Assembly (NCBI GenBank): GCA_026122205.1
Contig: JANCYU010000045.1
Coordinates: forward strand, 62,001 to 126,000
DNA from: Galdieria yellowstonensis
Taxonomy: Eukaryota > Rhodophyta > Bangiophyceae > Galdieriales > Galdieriaceae
Direction: 5' to 3'
Length of the DNA: 64,000 bases
This document shows positions 55,171 through 64,000 of this stretch, in pieces (the first letter of the stretch is position 1; every line of letters starts with the position of its first letter). A program made the position numbers and the translations under genes. The notes below the pieces were generated by a model. That model was not told where the DNA came from. It searched no databases and worked only from the letters and a program-made list of their open reading frames with translations.

Positions 55171-56814
55171 CTAAAATTTACTACTCGAGGCTTCACAAGT
55201 TGCTTCTCTTTCTTGTTCATCGATACCAACATTCTCTTTGTGATCATCTTGTACTGGTTTCTTGCTGTCTTCTTCCTTCTCATGCTCACCGTCATTACCT
55301 CCAAAACATCGACGAAACAAAGAAAACTTGCTCAAATACGCTTTGGTTTCCCTTAGATTCTTCTTAGCAATAGTATACAATGGATATTGAAACAATTCTT
55401 GAATGGCTTCCATTTCCACGCCTTTGGTTTCTGGAACAAACAAATAGATAAAGCAAGTGGATAACAACGTAAAACCTGCAAAGAAACTAAACGCGCCTTG
55501 TGCATGCATCGACTTGAGCATCGTTGGCCATGAAAAAGAAACGACGAAATTCAGCATGTAACTGATAAACGAGTTCAACGTGAGACATTGCGAACGAACA
55601 TACCAGGGATAGATCTCCGCTACAATCACCCAAGGAACGGGACCCAACCCGGGACCATAGAAGAAACGAAATAGCAGAGTTCCCGCAATATTCAGTGCTT
55701 CGCGTATCTTGGTGCCTCCAAAAAAGGAGAAACCACATACCCAAAGCATGACGGATAGAAATGGCATCGTGCTTAACAACAGAATTCTCCTTCCGAACCG
55801 GTCGATCAAGCAAAACGTCGGAAAAGTAAACAATACAGTGGCAAAGCCTAGGGCAACACTCACATCGATGCTACGAGAAGCCGTCATTCCAGCAAGTTGT
55901 AAAACATAGTCGAAATAGAACATCACCGCATTGACACCACAAAACTGTTGAGCTATTTGTAATGCAATGCCCAGCATGACAGGGCGACGAACACTTGGCT
56001 TTTCATATAGCGTACGAAAGAGACCAGGTTGCTCTTTCATTGTCTGCCGCTCTTTCTCTAAGAACTGGCGCATTACATCAAAGTCTTGCGTGGCTAATTC
56101 TTCAGAAGAACGCAGTTTTGTCAAGGCATTCCACGCAGCATTTTCGCGTCCTTTTGCTAATAACCACCTCGGCGATTCTTCAGCGAAAAATAATCCGCAA
56201 GTTACTAGGGAAGCTGGCACAATGACTGAACCAAGCATAAAACGCCAACCATGCTCTACATGAACAAATATGACGTCCACAATAAGGCCAATGAAATATC
56301 CAAATGCATATGCCAATTGATACACGGTAGTGAAAATACCCCTGACGTCTGTCGGTGCGCACTCTGCCAGATACATAGGAATAGTGCTGGTCATAATACC
56401 AAAACAGATTCCAAGAATCAACCTTCCCAATAAGAGTATTCCCCATATATTTGAAAACGCCTCAATTAAGCCTGCCGCAAGTGCATCGATGCCACCAAAG
56501 AACATGGCGCCTTTTCTTCCAACATATTTATTCAGCACCATAGACCTATAAAATATATTAAGCGACTGACTCATTCTTTTGTATTCTACTTCTTACAAAA
56601 TGGCGCCAACTAGTGCACCCAACAGAGTAGCTGCGATGGTAAGGCCTTGAAGAGAGGTATCAAGGTGGAATCTGGTAATAAAGAATAACTGTGCTCCACT
56701 CACAAGAGCGGTATCTATTCCAACTACACTTCCACCTAGTGTACATACTACTAATAAAATGTATAATTTGGCTGGTAAAGACTTGAGCTTCTCCATAAAA
56801 GAGGAGGTAGCCAT
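55171..56814 (-). CDS. Sugar transporter, MFS SP family (first of two)
   Basis: Proton-coupled monosaccharide or polyol transporter, about 530 residues in two exons; the first covers 56814 to about 56600 and ends in the first helices, with GGSVVGIDTALVSGA as the SP-family opening motif. Further signatures: GRKGAMFFGG, LGRLILGICFGIMTSTIPMYLAECAP, ESPRWLLAKGREN, QIAQQFCGVNAVMFYF, DRFGRRILLLSTMP, PGLGPVPWVIVAEIYPWYVR and the end motif VPETKGVEMEAI. The start 56814 is the first ATG; the frame is open further but begins with GTG. The C-terminal tail is charged (EHEKEEDSKK). Cyanidiophytes of the Galdieria type carry many such transporters for heterotrophic growth. Confidence 0.9.
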
Positions 56815-57110
56815 AGTCCACAACAAACAAGGGGACGAGGAAAGTTGGATTCCTGAGAAGCGACTATGCAAGGCGTTGTCCAATGGACCTCCCACGAACG
56901 AAGTTCTGTCCTCCTAGTGGTCGTTTCCATTGCTTATGTATGTATATTCGGGTATGTTTGTGCGTGCGCGCAAGAATGCAACACACTCTTGTTGTTGTAT
57001 GAGAACATCTACGTGACTATACATACATATAGCTATCTCTTTGTTTTCATGTAATCTGTCTCGTGTGGTAATTGCCTTTTCCAAAGCAGGAGAAGAGACG
57101 ATATAGCGGA

Positions 57111-58146
57111 ATGTCGTTGATCGTTGGCTTGACTGGCGGTATTGCCAGTGGAAAGAGTAGCGTAGTAGAACTGTTGAAAAAAAAGAGTAGGCCAAATGGA
57201 CGTTTGTATATATCACTGTTTACCACCACACAATAGATGCGACTATCGTTGACGCTGACTTGATTGCGCGCAAAGTAGTAGAACCGGGAACTTTTGCATA
57301 CCAACGGTAATAGAGACCTGGTGATACGCAATATACTTGCACCGTGCAGTGAAACCAAATGTGTGTTTTTTAGGATTGTTCGCGTATTTGGAACACAAGT
57401 AGTTGGAGCTGATGGTCGTCTGGATAGAACACAGCTAGCAAGTGGAGGAAAAGTTGTGGTCTGTAGTAAGCTAATGGCGGTACATAGGGGAAACTGGTAT
57501 TTGAAGATGAAACAAAAAGGCGCCAACTAAACAGAATTACACACCCTTGGATCATATTTTATATGATGAGAGACTGTTTCTTTCACGTGTTGATGGGTAG
57601 TCCTGTTATTGTATTGGATGTACCTCTTTTGTTTGAAACGAAGCATTTGTTGTGGTTGGTTTGTGTGTTGTGTGGGACGATGTTTGGTGATATTTCATTG
57701 GTTATAGGCTATGTACGGTTACAGTTGTCGTTGCGTGTGAACGCGAACAACAAGTGGAGCGACTTGTGAAAAGAAACCATTTGTCTCGAGAAGAAGCCTT
57801 GCAAAGGTAAAATAGTTTCCAAACTTGTCAAGGACAAAAAGTTATATTCTCTTTGTGTGTATATTTGGATAGAATCGATTCCCAAATGCCTTTACAAGAA
57901 AAAGTACGTTTGGCAAATTTCGTGGTGGACAATTCCGGTAAGACGACCTTGTTGTTGGTTTCCACAGTAAAATGGAAAAAGGATGGACACAAAGGAAACT
58001 TGGCGGTATTAGAGAAACAAGTGAATGAACTTTGGCAACAATTAGAGCACATTCGTATTCGAAGATTGCGTCGATTCAAGTTGTTTGGATGGGCTGGGTT
58101 AGGTGCCCTTGTGGTTATTATTTCCATGGCACTGTTCAGGAAATAG
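57111..58146 (+). CDS. coaE: Dephospho-CoA kinase with C-terminal membrane anchor
   Basis: Last step of CoA synthesis: ATP phosphorylates dephospho-CoA at the 3'-OH of ribose. Six exons. The P-loop is intact in LTGGIASGKSSV; then DADLIARKVVEPG, RLDRTQLA, the LVFEDETKRRQLNRITHPWI block, VLDVPLLFETKHLLW, and the Arg-rich ERLVKRNHLSREEALQRIDSQMPLQEK that forms the lid. The protein ends with a lysine/arginine-rich helix and a single hydrophobic segment (WAGLGALVVIISMALF), the tail anchor found in plant and animal forms. The small exons make it easy to overlook; the spliced product is about 230 residues. Confidence 0.86.
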
Positions 58147-58196
58147 GAGAAAAAGAAAATACGCAACTTTATTCAAAACAAACGGGAAAAACACGT

Positions 58197-59931
58197 CTAT
58201 TTGGATAAGACCCAAATATTTCTCCAACGCATGTGAATCAAATCATTGCAAGTTTCTTTCACTCGGACCACATTTTCTCTAAAAATGTCCATCGTCGGCC
58301 TTTCAAATACTTCATTCAATTCTTCCAGAGTCTTGTCTTTGGTCTCTGGCATAAAGAACATGAGATACATCCAACCGAGAATAGTAAGACCTCCATAGAA
58401 ACCAACAAAGGTACCTGTATTCGTCATTGCATTGGTCATATGTTTGAATGCGTATGTAGTAATAAAGTTGCCTGTAAAGTTTGTAACATCAGATAGCAAC
58501 ATTCCGTGACTACGTAAATAGGTTGGATAAATTTCTGAAGCAACCACCCAAGGAGTTGGACCTAGAGCAGAACCCCAGAAAAGATAATAGATGACAACGC
58601 CCCAAATATAGATACCTTCCTTGGTGTGAATATTGGAAGCAAGGAATGAAAAGCCAACAATAAATAAACCTGCCACGACTCCGCCAATGAGAGTAAGTAA
58701 CAGTGGTCGACGTCCCAGTCGGTCCATCAGATATATTGCAGGAATAGTTGAAAGGAATCCTGTGCCACCACCAATCATACTAGTATAGACTGCATTCTGG
58801 GCGGATAATCCAGTTTCCTTCATCAAACTTCCCATATAATAATTGATAGAATTGATTCCTGAAAACTGTTGAACGATCATAATAAGAATGCCGTAGACTG
58901 CTGCTCTTCGACAACGAGGAACTCGAATAAAGTCAAGCCAAACAAAGCGTGTCTTTTCAGCCTCACGCTCTTCCAAAACACAAAGTTCCATATAAAAGAA
59001 TTCTTCTTTCTCTTCAAACACATCAAATCCTCGACAACGTTTCCAAACTGCATAAGAGTCCACTTTCCGACCTTTCCTCATCAAAAGACGTGGGCTTTCA
59101 GGCAAAAATAACATTGCAATAAGAAATATAGTTGAAAACAGTAACGAAGAGCCCAACATCCATCGCCAATTTCCAGAAACATCGACAAATATTGCAGCAT
59201 CGATATAGCCAAATAACAAACCAAGCATAATCATTACTTGATAAAGGGATACTAAGCCTCCTCTCCAACGTTTCGTACTACATTCTGCTATATAAGGAGG
59301 AACAGTCCCAGCTTCTAGGCCTACACCAGCTCCAAGAATCATACGACCAGGTAGCATCATGCCGAAAGACTGCGCATCCGCTTCCAAGATACCACCAACG
59401 GTATAAAGCAGACAAGCAACAATTATAGTGTATTTTCGACCAATCAGTTCGTTGATTGGCCATACCCTAGAAATATTCTCATGAGCCATTTCTCAAACTT
59501 TCCTATACAAAATGGGCAACTTACATTAAAGCACCAAATACTCCACCGAGTGGCATAAATCCAGTAACCATGTCTTCTCTATTCTGGTCAATGTGTAGGT
59601 CAACTGGCATATAAATACCAGCACCACTTATCAAAGACTGGTCAATACCATACAGAATTCCTCCCATGCTCGCAAACGATGCAAGGACCCATATAAAATG
59701 TTTAGGGTTACCAAAGACCGTGGAAGTAAGTAATCTTTTCTTGTGCAGCCGGTTGTTCTCGTCATCAAGCTTGCTTAGCTCTGTATCCATTTCCTCCTCT
59801 GTGTGGCCAGTAATTGCAAAGCGGTTTGGCTTTGTTTCCGGGCCTTCATCTTTTGTCTCTTGTGAAGATGTCACAGTCTCGTGAGGGAGTCCTTCTTCGA
59901 GGGTTATCTCTGCCTCTCCTTGCTTCACCAT
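58197..59931 (-). CDS. Sugar transporter, MFS SP family (second of two)
   Basis: Close relative in plan to the carrier at 55171, but distinct in sequence. First exon 59931 to about 59521 with a cytosolic N-terminus (MVKQGEAEITLEE) and the opening helix ASMGGILYGIDQSLISGAG; the second exon starts with the GRKYTIIVACLLYTVGG segment and runs to the stop at 58197. Motifs: GRMILGAGVGLEAGTVPPYIAECS, ESPRLLMRKGRKVD, IVQQFSGINSINYY, DRLGRRPLLLTLIGG, GPTPWVVASEIYPTYLRSHG and PETKDKTLEELNEVFERP. The SGAGIYMPVDLHIDQ extracellular loop is typical of sugar/polyol porters. About 540 residues. Substrate not determinable from sequence. The two transporters flank coaE. Confidence 0.9.
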
Positions 59932-60189
59932 CGCGCACAAAAAACGAAAAAACGACAATTTCGCAACTCGTGTCGATTTTTATATTTATGCGATTGTCCA
60001 ATAGACTGGCTCACCCAAGAAGCGATTTGGAGTGCGCGGCCAATTTCTACGCTTCTGTTAATCACAACAGATTACATCCGGTCTCGTAGTTTTGATTCGT
60101 CTAGAAAAGTTCAGTCACGATAGCGCCGACGACAAGACGGATTATAGAAAGATAGTGCTCTCCAGTGTTTGGTTTTGTGATGGGGCGTC

Positions 60190-61214
60190 TCAGTGGCAGC
60201 CATAAAATAGAGTAATAATTTGGTTATTCTGCCTAAATACAGAATGAATAGGAATAGTTGGAGGTAGCAAATCGTATCCTGAGTAAATCTTTTCTCCACT
60301 TGAGAAGATGTCCTGGAATTATAGAAACACTAGCTCACCTCTATTTCGGGTTCGTCTGAATTGCGCAACTTTAAACAAATATACTTCTTTAGCTGTCTTA
60401 CAGTGATATCCGGTGGCACTCTTAAGAACGGTTTTTGTAGGGACGGCAGAGTAGAGCCCTGGATTGGTGAAAGCTGTAACAAACAACAGTGGCTATTTGA
60501 ATTTCTTAAAGGCAGCGGAGCAACTGGGTAAGATAAGTTATCGTATTCTGGAACTGACGCTGCTGTTTGTGGCGCTTGCTGCTTTTCCGCTTGATTGGAC
60601 GGTATCGATATCGCTTGGAACTCCTCAACATCTTCCTTTATCTGAGGAAGAATGGCATGTAATATTTCTTGAAGACGTTTATCTTCATGTGCACAAATCC
60701 ACGGTTCGTCTCGAGGGCTTATCTTGGACCAGCAACGTGGACATCTTCCCTGTTGTCGGATATGCCTAACTCAGGACGGTTCAACAAAGTGGTGTCGAAT
60801 AAAATATATTTTCCTACTTGTATATGCAAGGTTTGCAAAAAGTGTGAAGACAGTCACAGATAGTCGTCGCTTTCCTCCAATAACCCCCACAAATACAACA
60901 AGTAAATAGGCAGTTCACAACAGCAAGAGGAATAACGCAGTAATTCTCCTGTTCCAGCACAGTTGAATTACTGCTCATTCTTAAATACTTGTACTTGTAT
61001 TTTGAGACGGTGTTTTAAGCGAAGCTCGTTACTTGCGTTCCCCTTCGTCCTTTGCAACGTAGAATGTCCCAGGAATATGAAAATTTCCGTTCATGTTGCT
61101 CGGGCATGATTTGAAAACCGCGCTCTTTGAGACGTCCGAATCTATGGTTACATATGAAGGTGCTTTAGGGGTGGATTTTACTCGGCGTGCAACTAGTTTC
61201 TGAGAGGTTTCCAT
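60190..61214 (-). CDS. PCGF/RING1-type Polycomb RING-RAWUL protein
   Basis: Reconstructed from four exons: 61214-61033, 60979-60818, 60765-60339 and 60312-60190. They total exactly 298 codons (297 residues) including the stop. After a 61-residue basic/Ser-rich N-terminus comes a C3HC4 RING: CCICGGYWRKATTICDCLHTFCKPC, then after the splice HIRQQGRCPRCWSKISP, which follows the BMI1/PCGF and DRIP pattern (CxxCxGYxxxATTxxECLHTFCxxC.....CPTC). The conserved stretch DKRLQEILHAILPQIKED corresponds to the PCGF DKTLQDIVYKLVPGL. After a Gln/Pro linker (Q-, A-rich) the C-terminus is RAWUL-like: PDITVRQLKKYICLKLRNSD, then IFSSGEKIYSGYDLLPPTIP and NNQIITLFYG. The third intron would be only 26 bp. In animals and plants such proteins form PRC1 H2A ubiquitin ligases or DRIP E3s. 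Confidence 0.72.
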
Positions 61215-61970
61215 GGCTCACTTCGCTATGGAATAATGTACCATGAACGTGCAATTACGCGTTTCCGTCTCATTATAAAATACAGAAAGAACTTGATCCT
61301 TTGAATAACAAGTCTGATTCCCATCTTTCTTTCATAAACAACTTTTGTTGGGCATATTTGGAGGGTTCCACTCCAACGCAAACAAAGGTTATTTTCCTGT
61401 CAAGGAGAGAGCTTTGGTCCTCAAATGAAGAGAAATGAGCAAAAAGAGAAAGAGATCTTAAAATGAACATGACTAATGTATCATGTAGGGCATTCATGTG
61501 TTGGAAAAGTCATAGGAACTCAGAACTCCACGGAACTTTGCACTAATGACAACAAAGAATTCGTCAGTATTGTGGCGTTCATAGACCAACGCTTCTTTTG
61601 CACCGTCAATAATTTTAGAAAAAGTTTACAAATCGTCTCCCTTTTTCAATTCTTACTTTCCACTTTCCTCATGTCAATGATTTTCAGTTATGAAAGTCTC
61701 AAGACCGCGACGTATCTTCATGCTGTGCAAGTTGCAACTCACTCGTTAACCAGTTAGTTTCAAAAACATGTTGCCGCATTGAACCAATCTTTTTGTACAA
61801 AGTATGTGGAACTGTGTTAATTGAGTCCTTTCAAAATGTCCATTTTCTACAGCTAATGCTTGTCTAGTTTTCGTAAAGTTGAGCTGTGTCTTTGACTACT
61901 ATTACACGTTACCTTGGATGATTCACCTGTAAATGGTGTTTGTAAAGTGATCGAGTCTCAATAGGGAGGA
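61215..61970. other. Gene-poor gap
   Basis: About 750 bp upstream of the RING-RAWUL gene and before the coding-like segments. Two short ORFs (61273-61497 minus, 61476-61757 plus) have no recognisable content. Confidence 0.4.
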
Positions 61971-62457
61971 ATGGAATTTACGAGATCAAAGGATAAATCA
62001 CCAACCGCGCGCCATTGGACAGCAGCAATGCAGCAGGCATGCAAAAACCATATTCAAGGAATAATTTTCAACATTTCCACTTACCATCGGAGGAGAAGAT
62101 CATTCTTGTAATTATCAAACGGAGCAACTTAAGACTATTAGTCCAACACCGGTAGCTTTGGTGTCCAAGTTTTTGTAGGTAACACCTGAAAAAAAGCTTT
62201 CGGTCAATAGAATTCGAAGACATTCATATCACGAAGACATGCACGGTTGCCAAGATCAGTTTATTCCAAGTTATATGCTTGTCACGGTGCTAACTATGTA
62301 AGCTGTTTATCAAACTCGTGATTGAATGAAACATGCGATTGCAGATATGAAAGTTCCAACTTCTAGTATACAAGAGCCAAAAACCGAGTCCAAAATGGCT
62401 TTGCAACTAATGAAAGTTGCAAGCTATGAATCACATAACGTCTCCGGATTCATCTAG
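61971..62457 (+). other. Coding-like segments of an unresolved spliced gene or remnant
   Basis: Several open segments follow one another on the plus strand with coding-like composition. One starts at ATG 61971 (MEFTRSKDKSPTARHWTAAM). Another in a different frame carries TEQLKTISPTPVALV and, after an in-frame TAG ending a TTTTTGTAG acceptor-like site, VTPEKKLSVNRIRRHSYHEDM. A GTAAGC..TCTAG intron (69 bp) would join YMLVTVLTI to IQEPKTESKMALQLMKVASY, ending at the TAG 62455-62457. I could not join the 5' pieces with canonical splice sites, and stops interrupt one frame. It may be a real gene with odd introns, or a decaying one. No family is recognised. Confidence 0.3.
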
Positions 62458-62633
62458 GACTACATTACAAAGAAACCGTAACAAGTAGACATACTTCATT
62501 GGGAAGGCTTCCATCAGAGTTTCAAAAAGGGAGCTCTTTGTTTTCATCTTCTTTCTTTTGTTGATAAATGACGGGTTGCGCCCCTCCGTTCGCTTGAAGG
62601 ACAATGAATTCGAAGCGCAAAAATGAATTGCAG

Positions 62634-62707
62634 CGCTCCGGGTGAGGTTTGAACTCACGACCTTATGATTAACAGTCATACGCTCTAACCAGCTGAGCTA
62701 CCAGAGC
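62634..62707 (-). tRNA. tRNA-Asn (GUU)
   Basis: On the minus strand the acceptor GCTCTGG pairs with CCGGAGC (one T-G pair). The D arm is TAGCTCAGCTGGTTAGAG, the anticodon loop TGTTAAT gives GTT, and the T arm is GTGAGTTCAAACCTCAC. 74 nt, no intron and no encoded CCA. Confidence 0.93.
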
Positions 62708-63387
62708 ACTCAATTAATGTATTGCTTTCTTAGTATAAAACGTTTGAGACCTTTGTAACCAAAGGATATTCCCTATGGGGTGAGGAGCAGCTCTAGATTG
62801 TTCTACATGTACGCAAGACCATAGTTGGAAATTTGTCTTGTTGTATTTTTCTTACATGGGTGTGTGTTGGAAACATTATAGAATAGTGAATAGTAGTAGT
62901 CCTTAAAATGAAGCCAGGGTAGTTTACTTGAGACCTAAGCACATTCTAACTTCTATCTTTGCTTTTCTTCCGTCTATGGTTTCTCTCTTATATTTGAGAG
63001 CCTGTTTGATAGTATCCAAAAGATATGTGCCTTTTATAGTATATCAGAATAAATTGTTACACAAGCAACTCTTGCTGGGTTTATTACTGGTTATCGGCAA
63101 CTTCACTGGAGAGGCATAGTTGAATATTTATATGTCTTTCTCGTCAAAGTTGCCGAAATCAACTTGTTGTCAAGGTCTACGGAGAAGACTGGCGATAACC
63201 ACCAGCTTATCTCTACAATGACTGACGCACATGTTATGTTTCCTGTAGATATAATATAGCACCAAAGTTATCAAGTTTTTTGTCTATGCGTCCTCACTAC
63301 TCCAAAGTATCTACAAAAAAAGTAAATTTCAGTCTTTAGCTCCATAAAGGACGGCGTGTCTTGGAAAGTTTTTTTATTTGAGGGGAG
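62708..63387. other. Gap upstream of asparagine synthetase
   Basis: 680 bp with no supported gene. A plus-strand frame from a TTG at 62928 to 63119 encodes a hydrophobic peptide but has no ATG and no similarity I recognise. The asparagine synthetase promoter should lie here; no clear element stands out. Confidence 0.5.
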
Positions 63388-64000
63388 ATGTGTGGGATTC
63401 TTGCGGTGTTGGGCTCGTCGTTACCGGTCGAAGAGCTTAGAGAGTTGGTTAAAAGCTGCACCAAAAAACTATATCACAGAGGTCCAGATGAAGAACAATA
63501 TTTCATTAGTGAAGATGGCTGGTGTGGTTTAGGCTTTGCCAGGTTGAAGATTGTTGATCCTGAACACGGTGTCCAGCCTATGTTCAACGACCAACGGACA
63601 GTTTGGAGTGTCACTAATGGCGAGCTTTACAACCATGAAGAGATCCGAAAAACGGAATTGAACAGTGAGTTTGGTTGCTTTATGTGTGAATTGTCAGAGT
63701 TTTCACATCGTTGTTGTAGATATGACACTCCATTCTCATTCTGACTGCGAAATAATGATACCTTTGTATGAGAAATATGTTTCTAGTCAGCGTTATGACC
63801 ATGATATTCAATATGTTTATAATCTTCTCCGTGGAGTCTTTGCTTCTTGCTTGGTTGATTTGAAACGTGGTTTTTTCATGGCTGGAAGAGATCCTATCGG
63901 GGTCCGAGCTCTTTTTTATGGGACAAGTAAAGATGGTGCTGTTTGGTTTGCTTCAGAGGCAAAAGCAATTGTGGATGTTTGTGATTATGTGACAGCATTC
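63388..64000 (+). CDS. ASNS: Glutamine-dependent asparagine synthetase, 5' part
   Basis: Class II glutamine amidotransferase: Cys2 after Met is the nucleophile (MCGILAVLG), and the glutaminase domain continues YHRGPDEEQ, LGFARLKIVDPEHGVQPMF and NGELYNHEEIRK. Exon 1 ends at 63664 with GTGAGT; exon 2 starts at 63720 with the joined Asn, then MTLHSHSDCEIMIPLYEKY, GVFASCLVDLKRG and GRDPIGVRALFYG. The glutaminase domain transfers ammonia to the C-terminal ATP-dependent synthetase domain, which lies beyond the window. The gene runs off at 64000, so this is a partial feature. Confidence 0.93.

Noticed and set aside
60111..60299. Minus-strand 62-codon ORF (YLGRITKLLLYFMAATETPH...)
   Set aside because: It overlaps the last RAWUL exon in another frame; the RAWUL frame has family matches, this one has none.
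60464..60769. Plus-strand ORF of 101 codons
   Set aside because: It is antisense to exon 2 of the RING-RAWUL gene and begins with GTG; the minus strand carries the recognisable domain.
1..64000. Mobile elements, CRISPR arrays, rRNA or viral genes
   Set aside because: No transposase, reverse transcriptase, integrase, terminal repeats with a cargo gene, regular spacer arrays, rRNA signatures or viral structural genes were seen on either strand.

Overview
This window is nuclear DNA from a compact eukaryotic genome. Genes lie 10-300 bp apart on both strands. Most are split by GT..AG introns of only about 45-70 bp, and several neighbours share promoters or overlap at their 3' ends. The set (plastid- and mitochondrion-targeted proteins, a CMP-KDO synthetase, a plastid-type PDZ membrane protein, sugar-proton symporters, a bacterial-looking nitrilase) best fits a unicellular red alga of the Cyanidiophyceae such as Galdieria. 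That assignment is inference from gene content and intron style; no database search was possible.

Layout. 0-6 kb: AP endonuclease, BAR-domain protein, ankyrin protein, then a minus-strand nitrilase and homogentisate 1,2-dioxygenase. 6-14 kb: a very large RAV1/DmX (rabconnectin-3) WD40 protein whose start codon sits 17 bp from that of the divergent THO subunit THOC1/HPR1. 14-22 kb: a four-exon CENP-C/Mif2-like kinetochore protein, CCT6, a LIN54/TSO1-like CXC protein, and a membrane protein resembling polysaccharide deacetylases. 22-32 kb: an unrecognised protein, CMP-KDO synthetase, TFIIE-alpha, NAA25 (NatB), a TMEM242-like protein, a SPRING (C12orf49) homologue and a PPR protein. 32-42 kb: an AT-rich gap with a diverged direct repeat, the TFIIH helicase XPD, and a UPL3/TRIP12-type HECT ligase. 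42-50 kb: SRP19, a small membrane protein, an organophosphate-type MFS carrier with an appended CxxCxGxG module, RPF2, a PDZ protein, and an unrecognised protein that may be MTBP-like. 50-55 kb: a short helical protein, a PPIL3-type cyclophilin, UPF3, tRNA-Leu, and a large organelle-targeted protein. 55-60 kb: two sugar transporters flanking dephospho-CoA kinase. 60-64 kb: a Polycomb-type RING-RAWUL protein reconstructed from four exons, coding-like remnants, tRNA-Asn, and the 5' part of asparagine synthetase, which runs off the end.

There is no operon logic. The genes are mostly housekeeping: chromatin and kinetochore, transcription and export, NMD, protein folding and turnover, central metabolism. 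The most notable content is what simple ORF reading hides: the PCGF-like RING-RAWUL gene (60190-61214) and the N-terminal exons of CENP-C (14780-15012). E2F-like TTTTGGCGC or GGCGGGAAA elements lie upstream of CENP-C, CCT6, the HECT ligase and the MTBP-like gene. No mobile element, CRISPR array, rRNA or virus-like gene was seen.
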